DNA of 64,000 nt from Aestuariivivens sediminis (GCF_022662105.1 NZ_JAKMCP010000005.1:124001-188000), one strand, 5' to 3'. Numbered from the stretch's first letter, positions 7,411 to 19,533 are shown. Notes: generated from the sequence alone by a model not told the origin. A program made the numbers and translations.

Positions 7411-9399
7411 TTATTTTAAATTATCTAAGTAATTTAATATTAAGTCCTCTTTTACTTTAACTTTAATAAATGGAAAGGTAATCATATACAGTGGGGCACC
7501 AATGATAAGCAATACCAAATTAGGCACTTTCCTGTTAATGTCTTTGTAAAAGTTAAACAGGTTTATGGTTGACTTGATGTAATATACTATGAAAAGTATC
7601 ACCGATATCATGCTTAACTGTATAGAGGCGGAAGCGAGTGAGGGTAATTTGTTATTTCTGAATACAAAAAATAAAATCAAAAGAACTATACCTATAAAAT
7701 AAAGAACAATAGCAAATTTTGAGTGGTCCGTATAATGCTTCGTAATATTTTGCGTATGGTTGAAATCTTGACGGATTCTAACCCCTTTTTCGATGAGCTC
7801 TTCTGTGGTTAATCCTTTGTTAATTAAAAGTTTAATAGCTTCATGTCTTACGTTTTCATCATGTTCTAAATTTTCATGATCGTTAACGACAGCAACGAGC
7901 TCATTCATTTTGTATGACTCTAAAAACGTATAATCGACACTATCTTTGGCCTTGATCTTAAATATTTCCCTTAAAGGTTCGAGAATATTACCCATTTCAA
8001 ATAATCCTCTATCTGCTGTGGCTCTTCTGGTCAAATAAACCCCTAATGGAAGCATGATGAGCGTAGAAAACCAACTCGCTAGAATGGGGTTGAAATTTCC
8101 ATTTTTGGCACTATTGGTTGCAAAAATGCCAATAAAATGATAGGTTAAAAATAACAGTATGGCCACAACCATAGGGAGGCCAATACCTCCTTTTCGGATT
8201 AACGCCCCCAGTGGTGCACCAACAAAAAATAAGATGATACATGCAAAACCGAGTGCAAGTTTTTCGTGATAGGATACAATGTGCTTTTTATAAATAACAT
8301 TTTCATTTTTAATGAAAGTCTCTTTGGATGTTATAATTTGCTTAGTGCTATTTACTGAATTAAATGCCGTAGTACTAATTTGAACCTTGGCTTTGGTGTC
8401 AAACAGTTCCATAAATGATCCTTGGAAAACACTGTCCTTTACTTTTTGACCATCGGATGCTTTGCTTACATTGGGTTGATTTGCAAAAGACGTGTTTCCC
8501 AATGTTTGAATACTGGTACGCTGATAAAGGTTTTTAGAAAAGGCATCGAGTTCTGTTTTCCATTTGTTGGAAAGTGAATCCATGGCTTTATCCAAACCAT
8601 TAAGATTAAGCATATTGTATTTGTCGGAGTAGGATTTATCGTCAATATCCACATCGTTTAATTCAGATAAATCAATATTAATGATGTATTTTTCAAAGGT
8701 GCTTTTTGCAAATGGGTGCTTTTTTCTCTCCGATGGTTTTTTCGGGATGATATCATTATAGTAATTGCCATCGGTTAAGATTAGCTTTAATATTTTAGAT
8801 GACTCCTTACCAATAAAGACACCCCTTTTTGACTTAATAAACGTGGAATTGGTGCGTCCATTAGTACCTTTAATGTGGATGACTACATTCTCAAGGTGGT
8901 TGTCATCTGTCTTTTTAGCAAATTTTATATTGTAATTACCAACAGGATTAAACTGGCCTTCTGCTAATAACATGGCGGGTTTTAATTTTGCAATATTCTT
9001 GCGTAAATTAAAAGAATTGAACTCAGACCACGGTATAACGTTATTCGCAAAAAGAAATGTGGTAAAGCCTAAAATAACTATAAAAATACTAAGCCCAGAC
9101 ATGGCACGTTGTAATGAAATCCCTGTAGATTTCATAGCGGCAAACTCATAGTTTTCAGCGAAGCTGCCAAAAACCATTATGGAGGACAAAAGTATGGTTA
9201 AGGGCAGTACTAATGGGATTAGTTTTGGTAAGAAATAAAAAATAAATTTAATGATTACAATTAAATCTAAGTCCTTTCCGGCCAATTCCTTTATGTATAA
9301 CCAAATGGTTTGTAAAATAAAAATCAGAATGAGTATTAAAAACACACTGATAAAGGTTTTAAGATAAGTGGTCAGTATGTAGCGATCTAAAATTTTCAA
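7411..9399 (-). CDS. LptF/LptG-family LPS export permease with C-terminal membrane extension
   Basis: This is the inner-membrane permease of the LPS transport (Lpt) system. Three membrane helices in the first 125 residues are followed by a periplasmic beta-jellyroll-like region (about 130-375) and three more helices (about 375-460), the standard YjgP/YjgQ layout. The protein is 662 residues, much longer than the usual roughly 360 for this family. The extra roughly 190 residues hold a charged soluble stretch and two to four additional hydrophobic segments ending near the C-terminus. The start is TTG at 9399: a stop lies four codons upstream and no ATG occurs before the first helix. LolA lies upstream and ribB downstream on the same strand. 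Confidence 0.87.
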   Translation of the reverse strand: MKILDRYILTTYLKTFISVFLILILIFILQTIWLYIKELAGKDLDLIVIIKFIFYFLPKLIPLVLPLTILLSSIMVFGSFAENYEFAAMKSTGISLQRAMSGLSIFIVILGFTTFLFANNVIPWSEFNSFNLRKNIAKLKPAMLLAEGQFNPVGNYNIKFAKKTDDNHLENVVIHIKGTNGRTNSTFIKSKRGVFIGKESSKILKLILTDGNYYNDIIPKKPSERKKHPFAKSTFEKYIINIDLSELNDVDIDDKSYSDKYNMLNLNGLDKAMDSLSNKWKTELDAFSKNLYQRTSIQTLGNTSFANQPNVSKASDGQKVKDSVFQGSFMELFDTKAKVQISTTAFNSVNSTKQIITSKETFIKNENVIYKKHIVSYHEKLALGFACIILFFVGAPLGALIRKGGIGLPMVVAILLFLTYHFIGIFATNSAKNGNFNPILASWFSTLIMLPLGVYLTRRATADRGLFEMGNILEPLREIFKIKAKDSVDYTFLESYKMNELVAVVNDHENLEHDENVRHEAIKLLINKGLTTEELIEKGVRIRQDFNHTQNITKHYTDHSKFAIVLYFIGIVLLILFFVFRNNKLPSLASASIQLSMISVILFIVYYIKSTINLFNFYKDINRKVPNLVLLIIGAPLYMITFPFIKVKVKEDLILNYLDNLK

Positions 9400-9563
9400 A
9401 CGTTTAACTTAAATAATTATCTATTCTAAAAATCTGCCGACGTTCTTATGGACCTCGAACTGTGAATAGGCCTTAGCACTTAGTTCTCAAAATAGAAATT
9501 TAAAATTGATGACTTTTATTGAGATACCTCTTAGAGTAATCCTTATTCTTTTATTAAATAACC

Positions 9564-10205
9564 TTAGTCTAATTTATTGATGTAATACTCTTTAAATTTA
9601 TTGACATCAAAAGTAAACAAGGTTTTTGATATAGGTTCATTCGTTTGAAAAGAATTAACGGTTAGTGTTGTTTTTGTCCCATTTTTCCCAATTTGTATGA
9701 GGTTATAAATATGTTTTGTTTGGGCATCGATTCCTAATAATATACTTTTAATTTCCGAATTCGAGTCAATGGGAACAAGCTTAACATATTGGATTTTCCG
9801 GCCTCTTACGTTCTGAACAATATCAAGCGAATAGGTGTAACCATCTTCGTAAAATGAAAGCATCTTACTTGGGGTGATACTGTCTTCTTCATCACTGTTA
9901 TTGGAAGAGATGGTCACCTCTTCATCTTCCGGGCTTATATTATAAGTATTTTTACCGTCATAAATTCTTGTAATTCCCAAAATGTTAAGAATGTATTTAT
10001 CACCTTCCATCACCACATCGCCACGTGTTTCTTGCCTTACGTTTTCGGCGGTATTTTCTAAGACATACTTAAAATCAATGGAAACATTATCATATCCTTT
10101 CACCTTTTCGGAGACTTCTTTTAATAACGATTTGGCTTCATCCACCTGTTGTGAATAACCTTCAATGACAATGAATACAAAAAGTAGTATTAAAATATTT
10201 TTCAT
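9564..10205 (-). CDS. LolA-like outer-membrane lipoprotein carrier
   Basis: A 213-residue secreted protein whose signal peptide ends near residue 18 (EGYSQQ). The rest fits the LolA/LppX-like fold: an N-terminal helix (SLLKEVSEKVKGYDNVSIDF), then alternating beta-strands with a VMEGDKYILNI-type segment and an IYDGKNTYNISPEDEEV segment. LolA shuttles lipoproteins across the periplasm from LolCDE to the outer membrane. In Bacteroidota it is often found beside ftsK, as here (107-base gap upstream). A 164-base gap follows to the LptF/G gene and shows no obvious signals. Family call is good; the exact cargo is inferred. Confidence 0.82.
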   Translation of the reverse strand: MKNILILLFVFIVIEGYSQQVDEAKSLLKEVSEKVKGYDNVSIDFKYVLENTAENVRQETRGDVVMEGDKYILNILGITRIYDGKNTYNISPEDEEVTISSNNSDEEDSITPSKMLSFYEDGYTYSLDIVQNVRGRKIQYVKLVPIDSNSEIKSILLGIDAQTKHIYNLIQIGKNGTKTTLTVNSFQTNEPISKTLFTFDVNKFKEYYINKLD

Positions 10206-10312
10206 GGGTTTAATTTCTATAGTTACATGTTTTTGAGATCATACCACCCGATAAGTTAACCGGGGCCCTAAGGTTATCATAAAAATAATTAATGGTAACA
10301 TTTTTAACCATA

Positions 10313-12694
10313 TTACAAGATTTCATTGTCTAATAGAGCGTCCAAAGCAGCCAGATCTGGAACAAGAACTTGCCTTGCTTTACTACCTTCAAACGGACCA
10401 ACTATCCCAGCAGCTTCCAATTGGTCAATAAGCCGACCGGCCCGATTATACCCCAATTTTAGCTTACGCTGTAATAACGAAGCGGAGCCTTGTTGTGCGG
10501 TGACAATAACAACGGCAGCTTCCTTAAACAACTTATCTCGATCTTCGATATCAATATCAAGACTTGTGCCACTTTCCTCACCAACATACTCTGGCAATAA
10601 ATAAGCTTCGGGATACGCTTTTTGAGATCCAATGTAATCTGTAATTCGTTCGACTTCCGGAGTATCCACAAAGGCACATTGCAAACGTATTAAATCGTTA
10701 CCTTGCGTGTACAGCATATCTCCACGACCAATAAGTTGATCGGCTCCCGAACCATCCAAAATAGTTCTGGAATCTATTTTCGAGGTTACTCTAAAAGCGA
10801 TGCGTGCGGGGAAATTTGCCTTAATGATTCCTGTAATGACATTCACGGATGGCCGCTGTGTTGCAATAATTAAATGAATGCCTATGGCCCGGGCTAGTTG
10901 CGCTAAGCGAGCTATTGGTGTTTCAACTTCCTTCCCGGCAGTCATAATCAGGTCTGCAAATTCATCGACTATTAACACAATATAAGGCAAATATTGGTGA
11001 CCTTCATTTGGATTTAATTTTCTCGCCTTAAACTTCGAATTATACTCTGCAATGTTTCTACACATTGCATTTTTAAGTAGTTCGTAGCGGTTATCCATTT
11101 CAATACACAAGGAATTAAGGGTATTGATCACTTTGGTATTATCGGTGATGATAGCCTCTTCACTATCCGGAAGTTTGGCCAGATAATGTCGCTCGATCTT
11201 ATTGAACAGCGTAAGCTCCACCTTTTTGGGGTCGACTAAAATGAACTTTACTTCGGCAGGATGTTTTTTGTAGAGCAGGGAGGTCAAAACAACATTTAAT
11301 CCCACTGACTTTCCTTGACCAGTTGCACCTGCCATAAGTAAATGTGGCATTTTGGCCAAATCTACTACCAGGGTTTCATTACTAATGGTTTTACCTAAAG
11401 CAATTGGTAATTGCATTTCGGAATTTTGAAACTTCTTGGATGCTATTACGGAGCGCATCGAAACCACAGTAGCATTTTTATTGGGAACCTCTATGCCGAT
11501 AGTCCCTTTTCCGGGTATGGGCGCTATAATACGAATACCCAAGGCCGATAATGATAGGGCAATATCATCTTCTAAATTTTTAATTTTTGAAATGCGAATT
11601 CCGGCTTCAGGAACAATTTCATACAGAGTAACGGTTGGACCTATTGTGGCTTTTATACTGGCAATACCAATTTTATAATTGCTAAGGGTTTCAACAATTT
11701 TGTTCTTGTTTTCCTCCAGTTCCTCTTGGTTTATTTTGATCCCCTCCGTGTCATATTTTTTAAGCAAATCCAAAGGCGGATATTGGTATTTTCCCAATTC
11801 TAACGTGGGATCATAAAGACCAAAGTCTTCAACCAGTTGATTGGCCAGATTATCTGTTTCAGCATGTTCTTCCTGCACATTTTCAACTGTTATCTCTATT
11901 TGGGAATCTTCGTCTTTATCTTGAGCCACATTAACCTGTAAAGGGGCATTTGTCTTCTTAAGATTGTCTTTATTTAAAGTGAGCTCATCATCGTCTACAT
12001 CGAGTTCAAAAGCCGACCGTATGGCTTCGGCCTCTTCAGATAAATTATTATCCAGAGGTACAATGGTCTCATTCTCTTTAAAGTCAGATAGTTCATCCGA
12101 AAGGTTATTTTTAGCTGACTTAAAGAATTTTGCAAAGCTTTCGAATGTCAGTTTAAATCTAATGGCTAAATAGGTAATTAAGAAGAAAAACAATACAATA
12201 ATAACACCTATTTTCCCGATATAATCCTGTAAAAACGTATTGATTTCAAAACCTACAATCCCACCAAGTATATCACTTTCTTGTGCAAAGAATCCAAAAA
12301 GCGTAGACAGCCAAATAACAATTAAAGTCCCCCAAAACCAATGGGTTCGTAGCTTGGATTTGTTGATATTCATTAACACATAAATTCCGGAAAGAAAGAT
12401 AAGCCCTGAAAAGATAAAAGAAGCCATTCCAAAGCCTCTGTAAATGAAAAGATCACTTAACCAGGCACCCGTTTTACTCAGCCAATTATCGGCTTTTGCA
12501 TCTCTGGAAAGAAATTCATTAATGGTACTTTGGTCGGCTTCTCCAGTAAAAAAATAGGAGACAAAAGCGATGAACAAAAGGATGCCAAAAAGTACCAGAA
12601 AACTACCAAAGACAAGTTTTTGTTGACTGGACAACTTAAAACCTGGCCATTTGCGTTTTTGCCTGGATATGTTTTTAGATTTAGTTTTAGCCAT
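10313..12694 (-). CDS. ftsK: FtsK/SpoIIIE DNA translocase
   Basis: A 793-residue septal DNA pump that clears chromosome ends during division and activates XerCD recombination. The first roughly 180 residues contain four to five membrane helices. A charged, acidic linker of about 130 residues follows. The motor has Walker A GATGQGKS near residue 455 and Walker B VLIVDEFADLI near residue 570. IATQRPSVNVITG and RGDML motifs follow. The C-terminal 65 residues form the winged-helix gamma domain (LLQRKLKLGYNRAGRLIDQLE) that reads polar DNA sequences. A -7 promoter box lies about 60 bases upstream of the ATG. LolA follows on the same strand. Confidence 0.97.
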   Translation of the reverse strand: MAKTKSKNISRQKRKWPGFKLSSQQKLVFGSFLVLFGILLFIAFVSYFFTGEADQSTINEFLSRDAKADNWLSKTGAWLSDLFIYRGFGMASFIFSGLIFLSGIYVLMNINKSKLRTHWFWGTLIVIWLSTLFGFFAQESDILGGIVGFEINTFLQDYIGKIGVIIVLFFFLITYLAIRFKLTFESFAKFFKSAKNNLSDELSDFKENETIVPLDNNLSEEAEAIRSAFELDVDDDELTLNKDNLKKTNAPLQVNVAQDKDEDSQIEITVENVQEEHAETDNLANQLVEDFGLYDPTLELGKYQYPPLDLLKKYDTEGIKINQEELEENKNKIVETLSNYKIGIASIKATIGPTVTLYEIVPEAGIRISKIKNLEDDIALSLSALGIRIIAPIPGKGTIGIEVPNKNATVVSMRSVIASKKFQNSEMQLPIALGKTISNETLVVDLAKMPHLLMAGATGQGKSVGLNVVLTSLLYKKHPAEVKFILVDPKKVELTLFNKIERHYLAKLPDSEEAIITDNTKVINTLNSLCIEMDNRYELLKNAMCRNIAEYNSKFKARKLNPNEGHQYLPYIVLIVDEFADLIMTAGKEVETPIARLAQLARAIGIHLIIATQRPSVNVITGIIKANFPARIAFRVTSKIDSRTILDGSGADQLIGRGDMLYTQGNDLIRLQCAFVDTPEVERITDYIGSQKAYPEAYLLPEYVGEESGTSLDIDIEDRDKLFKEAAVVIVTAQQGSASLLQRKLKLGYNRAGRLIDQLEAAGIVGPFEGSKARQVLVPDLAALDALLDNEIL

Positions 12695-12756
12695 TAGCGC
12701 ATCAATTCAAAAATAGGTTAAAACGAGTATTCAAAAGAATTGTTTTTAAAATGCCA

Positions 12757-12764
12757 CAAAAATA
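12757..12764 (-). promoter_or_regulatory. Bacteroidota -7 element upstream of ftsK
   Basis: TATTTTTG on the minus strand is an exact TAnnTTTG match, 63 bases before the ftsK ATG. The nearest upstream TTG is about 26 bases away, longer than the usual -33 to -7 spacing, so support is partial. Confidence 0.4.
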
Positions 12765-12799
12765 CAAATTACAAATGGTTATCCTATGAGCAATAGTAT

Positions 12800-13168
12800 T
12801 TAAAATACCTTGGGAAGGTATATCATTAAACCGATAATTGAAGCAAAAAAAGCCGCAATAAATACCGCTCCGGCAGCAATGTCTTTTATATAACCTATTT
12901 TACTGTGATATTCAGGATGAATAAAATTAGCAACTTCTTCAATAGCAGTATTTAGCGCTTCCGTACCAATGACCAGAGCAATTGCCAAAATTTGTGCCAT
13001 CCATTCCGTTGTTGAAATATTGTAAATAAAACCGGCTAGAGTAATAGCAATCGCAATGCAAACCTGGATTTTGATGCTAGACTCTTTTTTTATCAGTAAA
13101 AATGCGCCGTGAAAGGCATACTTGATACTTTTTAATCGATTGACTAAGAAAGACTCTTTACTGGACAT
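12800..13168 (-). CDS. dgkA: Diacylglycerol/undecaprenol kinase family protein
   Basis: A 122-residue integral membrane kinase with three predicted helices. The signature EALNTAIEEVANFI (about residues 69-82) contains the conserved glutamates that bind Mg-ATP, and KDIAAGAVFIAA follows in the third helix region. The spacing resembles the small DgkA/UdpK enzymes that phosphorylate diacylglycerol or undecaprenol to feed phospholipid or peptidoglycan precursor pools; which lipid is used here is not decidable from sequence. The gene starts 9 bases after the tpx stop, so the two are almost certainly co-transcribed. Confidence 0.92.
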   Translation of the reverse strand: MSSKESFLVNRLKSIKYAFHGAFLLIKKESSIKIQVCIAIAITLAGFIYNISTTEWMAQILAIALVIGTEALNTAIEEVANFIHPEYHSKIGYIKDIAAGAVFIAAFFASIIGLMIYLPKVF

Positions 13169-13177
13169 TGATATCTT

Positions 13178-13681
13178 TTAAGAGCCCAATGCCTCTAAAG
13201 CTGCATCGTAGTTTGGTTCTTCGACTACTTCTTGAACCTGTTCGGTGTAAAGAATTTTTCCTGTTTCATCGAGGACGATTATGGATCGTGCTAATAGGCC
13301 ACGAATAGGACCATCAATATAAGTTAAATTGTATGCTTCTCCAAAGTTCCCATCTCGAAAATCGGAAAGAACTTCAACATTATCAATTCCCTCAGCACCA
13401 CAAAATCTACTCATGGCGAAGGGTAAATCTTTAGAAATACATAGAATTTTTGTGTTGTCTAATTCACTTGCTTGCTTGTTAAATGCCCTTACCGATGCTG
13501 CACAAGTGCCAGTGTCTATGCTATGGAAAATATTCATGATCACCCGATGACCTTTATAGTCATTCAAGGTTTTATTTGATAAATCGGCTGCTGCTAATTC
13601 AAAATCAGGAGCTTTTTCACCAACCTTGGGCAGCTCTCCTTTTGAGTTAATTGTAGTTCCTTTTAACGATAGTATTGCCAT
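13178..13681 (-). CDS. tpx: Thiol peroxidase (atypical 2-Cys peroxiredoxin)
   Basis: A 167-residue cytosolic peroxidase that reduces H2O2 and organic peroxides with thioredoxin as donor. The peroxidatic cysteine is C60 in DTGTCAASVRAFN; the resolving cysteine is C94 in SRFCGAEGID, the spacing of Tpx rather than AhpC. GLLARSIIVLDETGKI near residue 135 carries the conserved catalytic arginine. Length matches the family. It is the first gene of a tpx-dgkA unit and is divergent from katG across a 203-base, very AT-rich intergenic region. Confidence 0.95.
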   Translation of the reverse strand: MAILSLKGTTINSKGELPKVGEKAPDFELAAADLSNKTLNDYKGHRVIMNIFHSIDTGTCAASVRAFNKQASELDNTKILCISKDLPFAMSRFCGAEGIDNVEVLSDFRDGNFGEAYNLTYIDGPIRGLLARSIIVLDETGKILYTEQVQEVVEEPNYDAALEALGS

Positions 13682-16062
<2,381 letters not shown>

Positions 16063-16140
16063 TGTCTTATACATACCCGTAATGTGCTTAGAGAAACGAA
16101 ACTTAAACATGTTTTGAATCCCAAACCGTTATGAACGCAA

Positions 16141-16171
16141 AAGGCCTGTTGGTATATTTCCAACAGGCCTT
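16141..16171. terminator. Bidirectional terminator between katG and the peroxiredoxin gene
   Basis: A 12-bp perfect stem (16141-16152 with 16160-16171) surrounds a 7-base loop. It is flanked by T residues on the plus side and by A residues on the left, giving a T-run on the minus strand. It sits between convergent genes, so it can serve both. Confidence 0.85.
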
Positions 16172-16193
16172 TTTGTACCTTATTCCGACAAGC

Positions 16194-16832
16194 TTAGTTT
16201 ACGTGCTTCTCTAAAAACTCGGCCACGCCTTCATGCGTGGCTTGGATGCCCGATTTTCCCTTATTCCAGTTCGCGGGACAAACTTCTCCATTTTCTTCTA
16301 CAAACTGCAACGCATCAACCATCCGTAATACTTCATCCACATTTCTACCCAGGGGTAAATCATTAACAATTTGATGTCGAACGATACCCGCTTTGTCGAT
16401 TAAGAACAATCCACGGTAAGCAATAAGTTCACCATCGGCCTGTAACATGTCATTTTCATCATAATAGGTTTCTCCGGCCAATACATCATAATTGGTGGAA
16501 ATGGTCTTATTGGTATCCGCTATGAGAGGATAGGTAATGCCTTTAATACCACCTTGGTTTTTATCCATTTGCAACCATCCATAGTGGGATTGCTCAGTAT
16601 CTGTAGAGACTGCCACCAAAGCCGTATTTCTGGCTTCAAATTCAGTTAATTTTGCTTGAAACGCGTGCAATTCTGTGGGGCACACAAAAGTGAAATCCTT
16701 GGGGTAAAAGAATAATACCACATGTTTTTTTCCTATAAATTGATCCAAGGAAAAATGAGTTACAAATTCACCGCCGTTTATGACAGCCTGTGCATTAAAT
16801 TGAGGAGCTTTTTTACCTACTAATACAGCCAT
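16194..16832 (-). CDS. Typical 2-Cys peroxiredoxin (AhpC/TSA family)
   Basis: A 212-residue thiol peroxidase. The peroxidatic cysteine C51 lies in YPKDFTFVCPTE, and the resolving cysteine is in the C-terminal GEVCPANW motif, which forms the intersubunit disulfide. The HGWLQMDKNQGG-like segment (here YGWLQMDKNQGG) and RGLFLIDKAGIVRH are family signatures. It reduces H2O2 and alkyl peroxides using a thioredoxin-like donor. No ahpF neighbour is present. It has a complete Bacteroidota promoter at 16874-16903 and is convergent with katG, so it is an independent unit. Confidence 0.94.
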   Translation of the reverse strand: MAVLVGKKAPQFNAQAVINGGEFVTHFSLDQFIGKKHVVLFFYPKDFTFVCPTELHAFQAKLTEFEARNTALVAVSTDTEQSHYGWLQMDKNQGGIKGITYPLIADTNKTISTNYDVLAGETYYDENDMLQADGELIAYRGLFLIDKAGIVRHQIVNDLPLGRNVDEVLRMVDALQFVEENGEVCPANWNKGKSGIQATHEGVAEFLEKHVN

Positions 16833-16873
16833 TTTTTTAATTAATTTAAAAGTTAAAAATTTAAAAACAGCTG

Positions 16874-16903
16874 CAAATATAGAGTATGGGATAGGATTGG
16901 CAA
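16874..16903 (-). promoter_or_regulatory. Complete Bacteroidota promoter (-33 TTG, -7 TATATTTG)
   Basis: On the minus strand TTG (16903-16901) is followed after 19 bases by TATATTTG (16881-16874), a full match to the TTG-N19-TAnnTTTG arrangement of Bacteroidota sigma-70 promoters. The peroxiredoxin ATG at 16832 lies about 42 bases further on. Confidence 0.75.
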
Positions 16904-16938
16904 CACCGGATAATTTTTATTCTCTATGGAATGATAGT

Positions 16939-18411
16939 TTATGCCAATTTAGTTTTTAATTGCTTAATTTTTATCTTGAAGGCAGCAAAAAATAATGTAG
17001 TAAATGGGCTTAACCAATTAAAGATCGCATACATAAAATAATCGGATACGCCAACACCTAAAACACCAGATTGATAGGCACCACAGGTATTCCAAGGAAT
17101 CAAAACAGAAGTTACTGTCCCTGAATCTTCCAATGTCCGACTTAAATTTTCAGGTGCTAAGCCTCTGTCATCGAACGCATTTTTAAACATTTTTCCAGGA
17201 ATAACAATTGCCAAATATTGATCGGAGGCAATGGTGTTTAAGCCTATGCAACTCAATACCGTACTTGCAAATAAACCAAAAACGGAAGTGGCTACAGTAA
17301 GCAAGGCCTTAGTCACTCTGGCAAGTGCACCAATACCATCCATAATTCCGCCAAAGATCATGGCGCTTATAATTAGGAAAATAGTCCAAAGCATACCTTG
17401 CATACCACCTGACGAAAACAGCTCATTGAGACTTTCATTATTTGTACTAATTTGAGTATCCGTTACCACGGAGCTCAATACGGCAAAGAGTTTAGAATCA
17501 TTTAAACCACTTAAAACTGAAGATTGAAAAATAAAAGCAAACACTGCCGCAAAAATAACACCCAAGGCCAAGGCAACTAAAGGCTTGGTTTTCATTAAAA
17601 TTAATGCTATGACAGCCAGAGGCACCAAAAATAACCATGGTGAAATCGTAAACGTTGTATCTATAGCGCTCAATAAATCGGTCAAATCTGCACGACCCGT
17701 AGTGTCGATTAAGGTGCTTAATACAGAGAAAAACACCAACGTAATTAAAATTGACGGTACCGTTGTAATCGTCATATATCGAATATGGGTGAATAGGTCG
17801 GTTCCAGCAATGGCCGGTGCTAAATTGGTTGTATCACTTAGCGGTGACATTTTATCTCCGAAGTAGGCCCCTGATATTACTGCACCGGCAATCATTCCCG
17901 TATGAATGCCCAGAGCGGTACCAATACCAACCAAAGCAATACCAACAGTGGCAGAGGTGGTCCATGAACTTCCTGTAGCAATAGATATCAAGGCACAAAT
18001 AATCACACAAGCCGGTAAAAATATGGATGGATTTAATACCTGTAAACCATAATAGACCATGGCTGGGATGACACCACTAACCAGCCAGGTTCCAGCCAAT
18101 GCACCAACCAATAATAAAATAAGAATAGGAATGAAAATACTTCTAAGATTTTCCCAAATTTCGGTTAACATATTGAATAATGAAACCTTGTTAAAAAATC
18201 CAACAACGGCGGCAATGATACCGCCTATTAAAAGTATGAACTGATTAGAATATTCACCCAATAATTCGCCATCCTGGAATTGAATATTGTAGAATAACAA
18301 CCCCATTAAAATGAAAACAGGAATTAAGGCCTCCCATATATTTAATTCTTTGTTCTCAATTATGTTTTGATGGTCGACTTTAATTTTGGAAAGGTTACTA
18401 CTGTCTTTCAT
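16939..18411 (-). CDS. nhaC: Na+/H+ antiporter, NhaC family
   Basis: A membrane protein of about 490 residues with roughly 11-12 hydrophobic segments. Recognisable family motifs include SGVIPAMVYYGLQ, ATGSSWTTSATVGIALVGIG, and FGDKMSPLSDTTNLAPAIAGTDLF in the middle. A C-terminal GLAPENLSRTLEDSGTVTSVLIPWNTCGAYQSGVLGV motif is present; it is characteristic of NhaC transporters. It would exchange Na+ (or malate/lactate in relatives) against protons across the inner membrane. I use the ATG at 18411 rather than the in-frame GTG at 18417. Its upstream region is shared with the divergent gene at 18511. Confidence 0.9.
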   Translation of the reverse strand: MKDSSNLSKIKVDHQNIIENKELNIWEALIPVFILMGLLFYNIQFQDGELLGEYSNQFILLIGGIIAAVVGFFNKVSLFNMLTEIWENLRSIFIPILILLLVGALAGTWLVSGVIPAMVYYGLQVLNPSIFLPACVIICALISIATGSSWTTSATVGIALVGIGTALGIHTGMIAGAVISGAYFGDKMSPLSDTTNLAPAIAGTDLFTHIRYMTITTVPSILITLVFFSVLSTLIDTTGRADLTDLLSAIDTTFTISPWLFLVPLAVIALILMKTKPLVALALGVIFAAVFAFIFQSSVLSGLNDSKLFAVLSSVVTDTQISTNNESLNELFSSGGMQGMLWTIFLIISAMIFGGIMDGIGALARVTKALLTVATSVFGLFASTVLSCIGLNTIASDQYLAIVIPGKMFKNAFDDRGLAPENLSRTLEDSGTVTSVLIPWNTCGAYQSGVLGVGVSDYFMYAIFNWLSPFTTLFFAAFKIKIKQLKTKLA

Positions 18412-18479
18412 GAACACCTGTTTAAACCCGTAATGTTACGATTTTCATATTAGCTGTGCAAATGAATGTGTATTGTGCT

Positions 18480-18487
18480 TACCTTTG
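18480..18487 (+). promoter_or_regulatory. Bacteroidota -7 element
   Basis: TACCTTTG exactly matches TAnnTTTG, 23 bases before the ATG at 18511, and so fits a short-leader transcript. A TTG at the -33 position is not evident. Confidence 0.5.
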
Positions 18488-18510
18488 CTTCCTAACTTTT
18501 CTGATAATCT

Positions 18511-19533
18511 ATGGATTCGTTAACCCAAATTGTATTAGGAGCTGCCTGTGGAGAGGCTGTTTTAGGCAAAAAAATAGGCAATAGAGCCTTGCTATTTGGG
18601 GCCATAGGGGGTACTATTCCGGATCTAGATGTTTATGTGGGGGGATGGCTATACGGTAATGAAATAGATGCGATGTTGTTTCATCGTGGATTTATGCATT
18701 CGTTTCTCTTTTCCATTACAGCATCCTTTTTTATGGGTTGGTTTATTTTTAAATTGTATAATACGGGTAAGCGAACCCATACAACAACTCAAAAAAACTG
18801 GATACACTTATTCTTTTGGTCTCTATTTACACACCCTATATTGGATTGTTTTACACCTTATGGCACTCAAATTTTTGCTCCATTTACCAATTACAGAGTT
18901 GCCTTTAATAACATTGCTGTTGTTGATCCGGCCTATACCGTACCTTTTTTAATTGCTCTTATCGGGGTGATGTTTTTTAATAGGGCCTCGATGAAACGGC
19001 GATTGTGGTTAAAGTGGGGTATCGGTTTGAGCTCATTTTATATGTTGTTTACCATTGGCAATAAGCTTTATATTGACCATATTTTCAAAGCATCGTTGAA
19101 TGAAAAGGCCATAGAATTTAATCGATTTTTAGTCCAGCCAACCCTCTTTTCTAATATACTTTGGTATGGCATCGCAGAGACCGACGATACTTATGTTGTT
19201 GCAGAGTACTCCTTACTGGATACTGGCAACAGATTTCTGAATTTTAGTAATCTTCCAAAACAACGGGACTTAAATCCTTTGCAGTATCAGGATATTATAA
19301 ATTTAGCTTGGTTTAGTAACGGATATTACAGCATTTATAAAATCAATCAAAACGAATACCAATATAATGATTTACGATATCCACTTCTTGATGAGAATGA
19401 TCCTAATTCTTCAGTGTTTAGTTTTGTCCTTTATCATGACGACAAACGATTAAATATGAGGCCTTTTGAGCGAAATACCGAAAAAATTAATGTGGCCATA
19501 CAGTCTATTTGGAAGCGCGCAAAAGGTATTTAA
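18511..19533 (+). CDS. YdjM-like membrane-bound metal-dependent hydrolase family protein
   Basis: A 340-residue protein whose first roughly 175 residues match the YdjM/DUF457 family. It opens with MDSLTQIVLGAACGEAVLGKKIGNRA, followed by GGTIPDLDV, HRGFMHSFLF and a histidine-containing THPILDCFTPYGTQ segment. These conserved D and H residues suggest a metal site. Four to five hydrophobic helices place it in the inner membrane. The C-terminal 150 residues are soluble and less conserved. The biochemical function of the family is not established. It is convergent with the PLP-enzyme gene with only 5 bases between stops. Confidence 0.8.
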   Translation: MDSLTQIVLGAACGEAVLGKKIGNRALLFGAIGGTIPDLDVYVGGWLYGNEIDAMLFHRGFMHSFLFSITASFFMGWFIFKLYNTGKRTHTTTQKNWIHLFFWSLFTHPILDCFTPYGTQIFAPFTNYRVAFNNIAVVDPAYTVPFLIALIGVMFFNRASMKRRLWLKWGIGLSSFYMLFTIGNKLYIDHIFKASLNEKAIEFNRFLVQPTLFSNILWYGIAETDDTYVVAEYSLLDTGNRFLNFSNLPKQRDLNPLQYQDIINLAWFSNGYYSIYKINQNEYQYNDLRYPLLDENDPNSSVFSFVLYHDDKRLNMRPFERNTEKINVAIQSIWKRAKGI

